64,000 nt of DNA, taken from the NCBI GenBank assembly GCA_963779765.1, contig CAVZZP010000004.1, positions 62,001-126,000 on the forward strand, written 5' to 3'. The DNA comes from Silicimonas sp963779765. Its GTDB lineage: Bacteria > Pseudomonadota > Alphaproteobacteria > Rhodobacterales > Rhodobacteraceae. Below, piece after piece: positions 55,874 to 63,773 of the stretch. How positions within the stretch are numbered: the first letter of the stretch is position 1; each line of letters starts with the position of its first letter. The notes under the pieces are model-generated. The model had not been told where the DNA came from. It worked only from the letters and a program-made list of their open reading frames with translations, and ran no database searches. The position numbers and the translations under genes are program-made.

Positions 55874-57576
55874 CAGGCGAAGGCCAGATCTTCGGGCGAC
55901 AAGTCGTAGAGACCGGCGGCGCCGACCGAGACCTGCGCCAGAAGGGCCGCGTGTTCGGGCATGAGGCGGGTGATGTAGAAGCGTGCGAGCGCGCGGCGGG
56001 GGCCGTCCTCGACAAGTGCTGCCTTGAGGTGGAAGTGACCTCCCAGAACCCGCGCGGCGGCGCGCAGGTAGGGCACCGCGCCGGCGAAGCGATCGTCGAG
56101 AGGCTGCGCCACCAGCCATTCGGTCGACTCGCGAAGGGTTTCGGCCGCGCTCCAGACGGCGTGGGCAAGGTCGGGAAGTTCTGAGCGGGCCGCTTCGGCC
56201 GACGCCTCGACCTCGTCCAGAAGCCGGAACATCGCCTCGCCGCCGTCCGACATCTTGCGCGCGACGAGGTCCATCGCCTGAATGCCGTTGGTGCCCTCGT
56301 AGATCGAGGTGACCCGCACGTCGCGAAGGTACTGCGCGATGCCCGTCTCCTCGATGAATCCCATGCCGCCGTGGACCTGGATCGCCTCTTCGGACACGGC
56401 GATGCCGGTGTCGGTGCCGAAGGCTTTGGCGATCGGCGTCAGAAGTGCTGCGCGCGCGGTCCAGTCCGCTTCGCCGGTGGCGCGTCCCATGTCGATGGCG
56501 ACGGCGCAGGCCAAGGCGATGGCGCGGGCGGCGAAGACGTCGGCCTTCATCGCGGTCAGCATTCGCCTGACGTCCGCGTGCTCGACGATGGCGCCCGAGC
56601 CGCCGGCCTTGCCCTGTTTGCGGTCGGATGCGTATTCCAGCGCTTTCTGGAACGCCGCTTCTGCCACGCCGATGCCCTGCGCGCCCACGCCGAGGCGGGC
56701 GTTGTTCATCATGGTGAACATGGCGGCCATGCCGCCATTCTCGGGCCCCACCATCCAGCCTGTCGCGCCGTCGTACTCCATCACCGCCGTGGGCGATCCG
56801 TGGAGGCCGAGCTTGTGTTCGAGGCTTACGACGCGGAGACCGTTGCGCTGGCCGGGATTGCCGCCGTCGTCAGGGAGGAACTTCGGGACAAGGAAAAGGC
56901 TGATGCCGCGCGTACCCGCCGCCGCATCGGGCAGGCGGGCGAGGACGAGGTGGCAGATGTTCTCCATGAAGTCCGCATCGCCCCAGGTGATGTAGATCTT
57001 CTGGCCCGAGATCGCGTAGGTGCCGTCGCCGTTCGGCTCGGCCTTCGTGCGAAGCGCCCCCACGTCGCTACCGGCCTGGGGTTCGGTCAGGTTCATGGTG
57101 CCCGACCATGTGCCGTCGATCAGTTTCGGAAGGTAGAGCGCCTGGAGGTCAGGGCTGGCGTGCGCCTCGAGCGCCTCGATCTGGCCCTGGGTCAGGAGCG
57201 GGTTCAGTTGCAGCGCGAGGCAGGCGCCAGACATCATGTCGTTGAGCGCGGTGCCAAGAGCCACGGGCAAGCCCATGCCGCCGTGGTCGGGCGAGGCGGT
57301 CAAGCCGATCCACCCGCCCTCGGCGATCGCGCGAAAGCCCTCTTCGAAACCGGGAGAGGTCCGCACGACGCCGTTTTCGAGTCTGGCCGGAGAGGTGTCA
57401 CCGGCGCGGTTGAGGGGCGCGAGAACCTGGTCGCAGAGCTTGCCCGCTTCGGTCAGGATCGCCTCGACCGTGTCGGGCGTCGCCTCGGCGAAACGCTCGG
57501 TCGCCGCTACGTCGTCGAAGCCGACCACGCGGTCCAGGATAAAGCGGATCTCCGTCGTGGGCGAGGTGTAGGGCAT
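55873..57576 (-). CDS. Acyl-CoA dehydrogenase, long form
   Basis: A 567-residue flavoenzyme that introduces a trans-2 double bond into acyl-CoA. Beyond the normal fold (MNLTEPQAGSDVGAL FAD/substrate motif, VSLEHKLGLHGSPTAVM, GRATG-EADWTARAALL and QVHGGMGFIEETGIAQYLRDVRVTSIYEGTNGIQAMDL), it has an N-terminal AcylCoA_DH_N extension (PYTSPTTEIRFILDRVVGF) and an extra C-terminal domain, the form close to DmdC-type and long-chain enzymes. DmdC acts in DMSP demethylation, but no dmdABD gene is near. The ATG at 57576 has AGGGAAG upstream. Confidence 0.88.
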   Translation of the reverse strand: MPYTSPTTEIRFILDRVVGFDDVAATERFAEATPDTVEAILTEAGKLCDQVLAPLNRAGDTSPARLENGVVRTSPGFEEGFRAIAEGGWIGLTASPDHGGMGLPVALGTALNDMMSGACLALQLNPLLTQGQIEALEAHASPDLQALYLPKLIDGTWSGTMNLTEPQAGSDVGALRTKAEPNGDGTYAISGQKIYITWGDADFMENICHLVLARLPDAAAGTRGISLFLVPKFLPDDGGNPGQRNGLRVVSLEHKLGLHGSPTAVMEYDGATGWMVGPENGGMAAMFTMMNNARLGVGAQGIGVAEAAFQKALEYASDRKQGKAGGSGAIVEHADVRRMLTAMKADVFAARAIALACAVAIDMGRATGEADWTARAALLTPIAKAFGTDTGIAVSEEAIQVHGGMGFIEETGIAQYLRDVRVTSIYEGTNGIQAMDLVARKMSDGGEAMFRLLDEVEASAEAARSELPDLAHAVWSAAETLRESTEWLVAQPLDDRFAGAVPYLRAAARVLGGHFHLKAALVEDGPRRALARFYITRLMPEHAALLAQVSVGAAGLYDLSPEDLAFA

Positions 57577-57683
57577 CGCGGCTTCCCTGAAAGGCGGTTG
57601 GCAAGGGTCGGCGTCCTCGCTAACGGATGTGGCCGAGGATGCAAGCGGGCGACAGGCCCCGCAACACGGACGCAGCGTCACGT

Positions 57684-58631
57684 ATGGACGGCAGAACCGA
57701 GAGACTGAACCCGGATGCAGCAGGCATCGCGCGCGCGGCGGAGTTGCTGCGGGCGGGGCGTCTGGTGGCATTTCCGACCGAGACGGTCTACGGCCTCGGC
57801 GCCGACGCGCGGCAGGGTCAGGCGGTGGCGTCCATCTTCGAGGCGAAGGGGCGTCCGCGGTTCAATCCGCTGATCGTGCATGTGCCCGACCTCACCGAGG
57901 CCGAGCGCTATGGCGTCTTTCCCGAAGCGGCGCGATCCCTCGTGGCGGACGGATGGCCCGCCGGGCTGACGCTGGTCGTGCCCCTGCGCGAGGGGTCGGG
58001 ATTGTCGCCCCTCGTCAGCGCGGGCAATCCGACAGTGGCGCTGAGAGTGCCTAAGGCGGACCTGCCGCAGAAGCTTTTGCGCGCGTTTGGAGGTCCGCTC
58101 GCCGGCCCCTCCGCCAATCCCTCGGGCCGGGTTAGCCCCACGACGGCGGATCACGTCCTGTCAGGGCTCTCGGGCCGCATCGCGGCGGTGCTCGACGGCG
58201 GACCGACCGAAGCGGGGCTCGAATCCACCATCCTCGGCTTTCCGGACGGCGTCCCGGCAGTCTACCGCGAGGGAGTGTGGGAGCCGCCAGCGACCATGCC
58301 GCGATTGACCGAGGCCGGCGAGGGTCGGGCCGACGCGCCCGGTCAACTGTCATCGCACTATGCGCCGAAGGGCTCGGTGCGGCTTGACGCCGTCACGGCC
58401 GCGTCCGGTGAATGGCACTTAGGCTTCGGTCCCGTTCGTGGCGATGTCTCGTTGTCGGCGTCGGGTGATCTGCGCGAGGCGGCGGCGGCGCTGTTCTCGC
58501 GGCTGCACGAGGCGGATGCCGCCGGGCATGACCGGATCGCGATAGCGCCCATTCCGGACAAGGGCCTTGGCCTTGCGATCAACGACCGGCTGCGCCGCGC
58601 CGCCGCGCCGCGTCAGGCCTTCCGCTTGTAG
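57684..58631 (+). CDS. tsaC: L-threonylcarbamoyladenylate synthase (Sua5/TsaC, long form)
   Basis: A 315-residue enzyme that makes threonylcarbamoyl-AMP from threonine, bicarbonate and ATP for the t6A37 tRNA modification. YrdC-domain blocks are VAFPTETVYGLGADA, FEAKGRPRFNPLIVH, GPLAGPSANPSGRVSPTTADHV and GLESTILGF. A Sua5-type C-terminal domain follows after the QLSSHYAPK linker. The ATG at 57684 is preferred over an upstream in-frame ATG. Its 3' end overlaps the convergent small gene by 19 bp. Confidence 0.92.
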   Translation: MDGRTERLNPDAAGIARAAELLRAGRLVAFPTETVYGLGADARQGQAVASIFEAKGRPRFNPLIVHVPDLTEAERYGVFPEAARSLVADGWPAGLTLVVPLREGSGLSPLVSAGNPTVALRVPKADLPQKLLRAFGGPLAGPSANPSGRVSPTTADHVLSGLSGRIAAVLDGGPTEAGLESTILGFPDGVPAVYREGVWEPPATMPRLTEAGEGRADAPGQLSSHYAPKGSVRLDAVTAASGEWHLGFGPVRGDVSLSASGDLREAAAALFSRLHEADAAGHDRIAIAPIPDKGLGLAINDRLRRAAAPRQAFRL

Positions 58632-58843
58632 ACGCCCTCGGGCAGGTTCAGCGCGGCCGTCAGGTCGGCCACCTGCGACAGCGACAGGGTGATCTTGCAC
58701 AGCCGTCCGGTCTGCGCGTCCTCCTGCTCGATCGTGACGCAATCCTCGAAGGCGTTGATCGTGACGTCCTCCTGCCGGTGGCTGGCGGGATCGTCGATGA
58801 GGGTGACGACGGTGGCGTCGAAGTCGTGCTCGATGGTGAACAT
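58613..58843 (-). CDS. Small conserved-looking cytoplasmic protein, unknown
   Basis: A 76-residue soluble protein (start MFTIEHDFDATVVTLIDD) with a beta-rich middle (DVTINAFEDCVTIEQED) and a helical end (LSLSQVADLTAALNLPEG) before a basic tail. No domain is recognised. The reading frame is cleanly bounded and convergent with tsaC. Confidence 0.65.
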   Translation of the reverse strand: MFTIEHDFDATVVTLIDDPASHRQEDVTINAFEDCVTIEQEDAQTGRLCKITLSLSQVADLTAALNLPEGVYKRKA

Positions 58844-58969
58844 GGGGCCCAGACTGCGCGCCACATCCTGCCGGTTCAAGCGGTTTCCTGATCGCGGGCA
58901 ATCGAACCGATTGCGGACTGCCGCGTTAGGCAGCAGAATTGGGAAAACAGAGCAGACACCGAGGCATCC

Positions 58970-59683
58970 ATGCTGAAGCAATCCATTTTCTTCGCCGCCG
59001 CCCTGAGCGCGCTCTCGGCCTGCGACATCGAACCCGTACCGGTCTCGCGGCCCGCACCCGGAGCCGAACCGGTGGCCGTCGTCTCGCGCACCGGCTCCGC
59101 CCAGTCGCTTGGCGACTTCCGCGCGGTGGTGGCGAGGGTCGAGCCTGTGGCCGAAGGCGTGTGCCGTCAGATGCGGCCCCGCGACAACTGCGATTTCAAC
59201 ATCCTCCTCGACAACCGCCCCGGGTTGCCGCCGAACGCCTACCAGACCTACGACGATGCGGGTCGGCCCGTGATCGCCTTCACTCCGGCGCTCATCGCCG
59301 AGATGCGGAACCGGGACGAGTTGTCCTTCGCGCTGAGCCACGAGGCCGCGCACCACATCGAGGGGCACATCGGCCAGACCCAAAGCAGCGCGCAGACGGG
59401 TGCGGTCCTCGGTGCGGTCCTTGGCCAGCTTGCGGGGCTTGATGCGCAGGGCGTTGACGTGGTGACGAACATCGGCGGCACCGTCGGCGCGCGCCGCTAT
59501 TCGAAGGGGTTCGAGCTTGAAGCGGACTCGCTTGGCGCCCGCATCGCCGCCCGCGCGGGATACGATCCCGTCCGCGGCGTGCTGTACTTCCAGGACGCGG
59601 CCGATCCGGGCGACAGGTTCCTCGGAACGCACCCGCCCAACGCCGACCGGATCCGCACCGTGCAGCAGGCCGTGGGTCGCTGA
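58970..59683 (+). CDS. M48-family zinc metalloprotease, lipoprotein
   Basis: A 237-residue protein. A lipoprotein signal peptide ends LSALSAC with Cys18 as the lipidation site. The protease domain has the zinc motif HEAAH (His124, Glu125, His128) in SHEAAHHIEGHIGQ and the third-ligand motif FELEADSLGARIAARAGYDP. Relatives (BepA/LoiP type) work on misfolded outer-membrane proteins in the periplasm. A strong hairpin follows. Confidence 0.88.
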   Translation: MLKQSIFFAAALSALSACDIEPVPVSRPAPGAEPVAVVSRTGSAQSLGDFRAVVARVEPVAEGVCRQMRPRDNCDFNILLDNRPGLPPNAYQTYDDAGRPVIAFTPALIAEMRNRDELSFALSHEAAHHIEGHIGQTQSSAQTGAVLGAVLGQLAGLDAQGVDVVTNIGGTVGARRYSKGFELEADSLGARIAARAGYDPVRGVLYFQDAADPGDRFLGTHPPNADRIRTVQQAVGR

Positions 59684-59702
59684 CGCCTGAGTGAAACGGA
59701 AA

Positions 59703-59723
59703 GGGCCCGGCATGGCCGGGCCC
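59703..59723 (+). terminator. Hairpin after the M48 protease gene
   Basis: GGGCCCGGC-ATG-GCCGGGCCC forms a perfect 9-bp stem with a 3-nt loop 20 bp after the stop. T residues downstream are sparse. Confidence 0.65.
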
Positions 59724-59868
59724 GTCGTCCTTGTGCGCTCGATGGTCGTTCCGCCGTCTGAAGGCCGGAAGGTGGCCGAAGCCGCCCCGTTGCGTCGATC
59801 AGGCGCGCGAGGTGCGGCGGCGCCAAGACCGATTTGAGGCGAAATTCGGGCGCCGGACCGGCAACGCC

Positions 59869-60522
59869 CTAGCGGGAGGTCTCGCCCAGACGCCGGGTGA
59901 CATAGTCGGTCACCGTGCCGATCATCTTCTCCATGTGCGGATCCTCGAAGAAGTGGCCGGCACCATCGACTTCGGAATGGGTCACGGTGATGCCCTTCTG
60001 CTCCTGCAGCTTCTCGACGAGGACATGCGTGTCCCGCGGCGGTGCGACGCGGTCGGACGTGCCGTTGATGACGAGACCGGAGGCAGGGCAGGGGGCGAGG
60101 AACGAGAAGTCGTACATGTTGGCCGGAGGCGACACGCTGATGAAGCCGGTGATCTCGGGCCGCCGCATGAGAAGCTGCATTCCGATCCAGGCGCCGAACG
60201 AAAAGCCCGCAACCCAGCAATGCTTGGCGTTCTGGTTCATCGACTGGAGGTAATCCAGCGCGGATGCCGCATCGGACAACTCGCCGATGCCCTGATCATA
60301 CTCGCCCTGGCTGCGGCCGACGCCGCGGAAGTTGAAGCGCAGGACGTTGAAGCCCATGTTGTGGAAGGCGTAGTGGAGATTATAGACGACGAGGTTGTTC
60401 ATCGTCCCGCCGAACTGCGGGTGAGGGTGCAGCACGATGGCAATCGGAGCGTCTTTGCTCTTCTGCGCGTGGTAGCGCCCCTCGAGACGGCCCTCGGGGC
60501 CGGGAAAGATCACCTCGGGCAT
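59869..60522 (-). CDS. Alpha/beta hydrolase (dienelactone hydrolase-like, conserved bacterial type)
   Basis: A 217-residue cytoplasmic serine hydrolase. The oxyanion region is VLHPHPQFGGTMNN and FNFRGVGRSQGEYDQG is the next conserved block. The nucleophile elbow is GFSFGAW, the acid is in GTSDRVAPP and the histidine in DGAGHFFED. This compact family is widespread in alphaproteobacteria, with unknown substrate. It is divergent from iscR across 158 bp. Confidence 0.88.
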   Translation of the reverse strand: MPEVIFPGPEGRLEGRYHAQKSKDAPIAIVLHPHPQFGGTMNNLVVYNLHYAFHNMGFNVLRFNFRGVGRSQGEYDQGIGELSDAASALDYLQSMNQNAKHCWVAGFSFGAWIGMQLLMRRPEITGFISVSPPANMYDFSFLAPCPASGLVINGTSDRVAPPRDTHVLVEKLQEQKGITVTHSEVDGAGHFFEDPHMEKMIGTVTDYVTRRLGETSR

Positions 60523-60567
60523 ATCGTCGTCTTCACCTTCGTTCGGGGGCGTCGGGCCGGCCCATAG

Positions 60568-60604
60568 TTGACGGAAAAGGTCGGGGACCTTAGAAGCGTT
60601 CTAA
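60568..60604 (+). promoter_or_regulatory. iscR/suf promoter with an Irr-type box
   Basis: A -35-like TTGACG (60568-60573) is followed after 16-17 bp by TAGAAG, a weak -10. The -10 lies inside the perfect palindrome TTAGAA-GCG-TTCTAA (60590-60604). This matches the TTAGAA-N3-TTCTAA consensus described for Irr (ICE box), the Fur-family iron regulator of alphaproteobacteria. Binding there would block RNA polymerase. Confidence 0.8.
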
Positions 60605-60680
60605 TTCGGGTCTGCCCTCCGAAAGGACAAGGGCTGAGGTAAGGCCCGGGCGCGAAAAGGTCAATGACGCAGGCGGTTCC

Positions 60681-61142
60681 ATGAAACTGAGCACGAAGGG
60701 CAGGTATGCGATGGTGGCGCTCGCCGATCTCGCACTTGCCAAGGACGATTTGCACCTCTCGCTGGCCGAGATCTCGCGCCGGCAGGATATCTCGCTGCCC
60801 TACCTCGAACAGCTCTTCGTCAAGCTGCGGCGGGCGGGTCTGGTCGAGTCCGTCCGCGGTCCCGGCGGCGGTTACCGCCTGGCGCGCCCTGCGTCCGACA
60901 TCCGCGTGAGCGAGATCCTGGGCGCCGTGGACGAGACGGTCAGCGCCATGCATACCGGCGCGGGCGCGTCCGGCGGCGTGTCGGGGTCGAAGGCGCAAAG
61001 CCTGACCAACCGGCTTTGGGAAGGCTTGTCGGCGCATGTCTATGTCTTCCTCCACCAGGTCCGTCTGTCCGACGTGGTGACGAACGAGTTGGTCCCCTGT
61101 CCTGCCGTCCCGGCTCTCTTCGAGGTGGTGGACGAGGCATGA
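60681..61142 (+). CDS. iscR: Rrf2-family Fe-S regulator IscR (single-cysteine type)
   Basis: A 153-residue winged-helix regulator. The DNA-binding part is MKLSTKGRYAMVALADLA and DISLPYLEQLFVKLRRAGLV, with wing SVRGPGGGYRLAR. E. coli IscR binds 2Fe-2S with three cysteines near residues 92-104; here that region (AMHTGAGASGGVSGSKAQ) has none. The only cysteine is Cys140 (ELVPCPA). This matches the Rhodobacter-type IscR, which senses Fe-S state with unusual ligation. The ATGA at 61139 couples it to the desulfurase gene. Confidence 0.93.
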   Translation: MKLSTKGRYAMVALADLALAKDDLHLSLAEISRRQDISLPYLEQLFVKLRRAGLVESVRGPGGGYRLARPASDIRVSEILGAVDETVSAMHTGAGASGGVSGSKAQSLTNRLWEGLSAHVYVFLHQVRLSDVVTNELVPCPAVPALFEVVDEA

Positions 61143-62232
61143 CCGGCGGGGCGGGGCGCGTCTATCTCGACTGGAACGCGACCGCCCCCCTCAGGCCGGA
61201 GGCGCGCGAGGCGATGCTGTCTGCAATGGACGTTGCGGGCAATCCCTCGTCCGTTCATGCCGAGGGGCGGGCGGCGCGTGCGCTCGTTGAAAACGCCCGC
61301 GCCGACGTTGCGGCACTGGTCGGCTGCAAGCCGGGCGAGGTGGTCTTCACCTCGGGCGCGACCGAGGCCGCGCGCGTTCTGGCGACGGTGCCATCGCAAT
61401 ACGATGTGCTGGTCGAGCCGACGGCCCACGACGCGGTCTGGGCGCATGTCCGCATGTCGAACTGGACCGAGCAGCCGGAGGGACCGGGACACACGCTGGC
61501 GATGGGGCTCGCGAATTCCGAGACGGGCGTCATCACCGATCCACCGGAAAAGGTGGACGGCAAGTACCCCTTCGGCGCGGCGCGGGCGGACAGCCTGTTC
61601 CTCGACGTGACGCAGGCCGTGGGACGCATTCCCTGGTCCTTCGCGTGGTCGGGCGCGGCGCTCGCCTGCCTGTCGCGCGCACAAGCTCGGCGGCCCGAAG
61701 GGCGTGGGCGCGTCTGGTCGTCCGCGATGGCATGGACATCACCGCGATCCAGTCGGGCGGCGGGCAGGAACTGGGGCGAAGATCCGGCACGGAGAACGTC
61801 GTGGGCATCGCTGGTTTCGGGGCAGCGGCCCGCGCTGCGTTGCGCGATCTCGACGCCGGTGTCTGGGCCGAGGTGGAGAAACTTAGAAATATTCTAAAAT
61901 CAACTCTGGTGTCCTGCGGCAAAGAGACTATTTTTGTCGGGAAAGAGTCGCGACGCCTGCCGAACACATCCTGCTTCGTCACGCCCGGATGGAAAGGCGA
62001 GACGCAGGTCATGCAGATGGATCTGGCGGGATTTGCGGTGTCGTCGGGGTCGGCCTGCTCGTCGGGCAAGGTCAAGACGCCGAGGGTGCTGGAGGCCATG
62101 GGTCTCGACGCCCGGGCTGCGGAGGGCGCGCTGCGCGTGTCGCTTGGCCCCACGACGACGGAAGACGAGATCATGCGCTTCGCCGATGTCTGGCTGAAGC
62201 ACGAACGGAAATACCGCCAACGGGCGGCATGA
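61139..62232 (+). CDS. Cysteine desulfurase (NifS/IscS class), two frameshifts
   Basis: The corrected product is about 363 residues. The PLP enzyme takes sulfur from cysteine for cluster assembly. Blocks in order: VYLDWNATAPLRPEARE, GNPSSVHAEGRAARALVE, VVFTSGATEA, the PLP-lysine loop SAHKLGGPKGVGAL, GGGQELGRRSGTENV and the catalytic-cysteine loop SSGSACSSGKVKTPRV. Extra bases near 61676 and at 61713 bracket the PLP-lysine loop. Both ends are intact and the gene is essential in this pathway, so sequencing error is likely. An Irr-type palindrome lies inside the coding sequence at 61883-61897. Confidence 0.92.
61883..61897. promoter_or_regulatory. Second Irr-type box, inside the desulfurase gene
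   Basis: TTAGAA-ATA-TTCTAA is a perfect copy of the same palindrome found at the iscR promoter, here 352 bp upstream of sufB within a run of A/T-rich, unusual codons (AGA AAT ATT CTA AAA). It may regulate an internal promoter for sufB and downstream genes, or block elongation. Confidence 0.6.
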
Positions 62233-62248
62233 GGAAGGACACCGGGGC

Positions 62249-63769
62249 ATGGCCGCACTGGACAACGAGGTGAAGGAAGGCGTCGATCAGGAGACCGTGG
62301 ATGCGGTCCGGTCGCTTTCGGGCAAATACAAGTACGGCTGGAACACCGAGATCGAGATGGACTATGCCCCCAAGGGGCTGTCCGAGGACATCGTGCGCCT
62401 GATCTCGGACAAGAACGGCGAGCCGGAGTGGATGACCGAGTGGAGGCTGACGGCCTATCGCCGGTGGGTCGCGATGGACGAGCCAGAGTGGGCGATGGTC
62501 CATTACCCGAAGATCGACTTTCAGGATCAGTACTACTACGCCAAGCCGAAGAGCATGGCCGAGAAGCCGAAGTCGCTGGACGACGTCGATCCGAAGCTGC
62601 TCGAGACCTACGCCAAGCTCGGCATTCCGCTGAAGGAACAGATGATCCTCGCGGGCGTCGAGGGCGCCGAGGACGCGCCCGCCGAAGGGCGCAAGGTCGC
62701 CGTCGATGCCGTCTTCGACAGCGTGTCGGTCGGCACGACCTTCCAGAAGGAGCTTGCCAAGGCAGGCGTCATCTTCTGCTCGATCTCGGAAGCGGTCCGC
62801 AATCACCCCGATCTGGTGAAAAAGTACCTGGGCTCGGTCGTGCCGCAGTCCGACAACTTTTACGCTACGCTCAACGCGGCGGTGTTTTCAGACGGCTCGT
62901 TCGTCTATGTGCCGCCCGGCGTGCGCTGCCCGATGGAACTGTCGACGTACTTCCGGATCAATGCCGAGAACACGGGTCAATTCGAGCGGACGCTCATCAT
63001 CGCCGACAAGGGTTCTTACGTCTCCTACCTGGAAGGCTGCACCGCGCCGCAACGCGACACGACGCAGCTTCACGCCGCCGTGGTCGAACTGGTGGCGCTC
63101 GAGGATGCCGAGATCAAGTATTCGACCGTCCAGAACTGGTTCCCCGGCGACGAGAACGGCAAGGGCGGGATCTTCAACTTCGTGACCAAGCGTGCCGACT
63201 GCCGCGGCGACCGCTCGAAGGTGATGTGGACGCAGGTCGAGACCGGCTCGGCGGTGACGTGGAAGTATCCGTCCTGCATCCTGCGCGGCGACGAAAGCCA
63301 GGGCGAGTTCTATTCCATCGCCATCACCAATAACTACCAGCAGGCCGATACCGGCACGAAGATGATCCACCTGGGCAAGGACACCCGGTCGCGGATCGTG
63401 TCCAAGGGGATCAGCGCGGGCAAGGCGCAGAACACCTATCGCGGGCTCGTGTCGATGCATCCGAAGGCCAAGAACTCGCGCAACTATACCCAGTGCGACA
63501 GCCTTCTGATCGGGTCCGAATGCGGGGCGCACACGGTTCCCTACATCGAGGTCAAGAACAACTCCTCCCGCGTCGAGCACGAGGCGACGACGTCGAAGGT
63601 CGACGACGAGCAGATGTTCTATTGCCGGAGCCGTGGACTCGACGAGGAAGAGGCGGTGGCGGTGATCGTGAACGGCTTCTGCAAGGAGGTGCTTCAGGCC
63701 CTGCCGATGGAGTTCGCGATGGAAGCGCAGCAACTCGTGGCGATCTCGCTTGAAGGCAGTGTGGGGTAG
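62249..63769 (+). CDS. sufB: Fe-S cluster assembly scaffold protein SufB
   Basis: A 506-residue subunit of the SufBCD scaffold, where clusters are built. Blocks are YKYGWNTEIEMDYAPKGL, GTTFQKELAKAGVIFCSISEAV, VPPGVRCPMELSTYFRIN, EGCTAPQRDTTQLHAAVVEL, KGGIFNFVTKRADCRGDRSK and the C-terminal LLIGSECGAHTVPYIEVKN with conserved Cys and EHEATTSKVDDEQMFYCRSRG. It begins 16 bp after the desulfurase stop. Confidence 0.96.
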   Translation: MAALDNEVKEGVDQETVDAVRSLSGKYKYGWNTEIEMDYAPKGLSEDIVRLISDKNGEPEWMTEWRLTAYRRWVAMDEPEWAMVHYPKIDFQDQYYYAKPKSMAEKPKSLDDVDPKLLETYAKLGIPLKEQMILAGVEGAEDAPAEGRKVAVDAVFDSVSVGTTFQKELAKAGVIFCSISEAVRNHPDLVKKYLGSVVPQSDNFYATLNAAVFSDGSFVYVPPGVRCPMELSTYFRINAENTGQFERTLIIADKGSYVSYLEGCTAPQRDTTQLHAAVVELVALEDAEIKYSTVQNWFPGDENGKGGIFNFVTKRADCRGDRSKVMWTQVETGSAVTWKYPSCILRGDESQGEFYSIAITNNYQQADTGTKMIHLGKDTRSRIVSKGISAGKAQNTYRGLVSMHPKAKNSRNYTQCDSLLIGSECGAHTVPYIEVKNNSSRVEHEATTSKVDDEQMFYCRSRGLDEEEAVAVIVNGFCKEVLQALPMEFAMEAQQLVAISLEGSVG

Positions 63770-63773
63770 GCGC

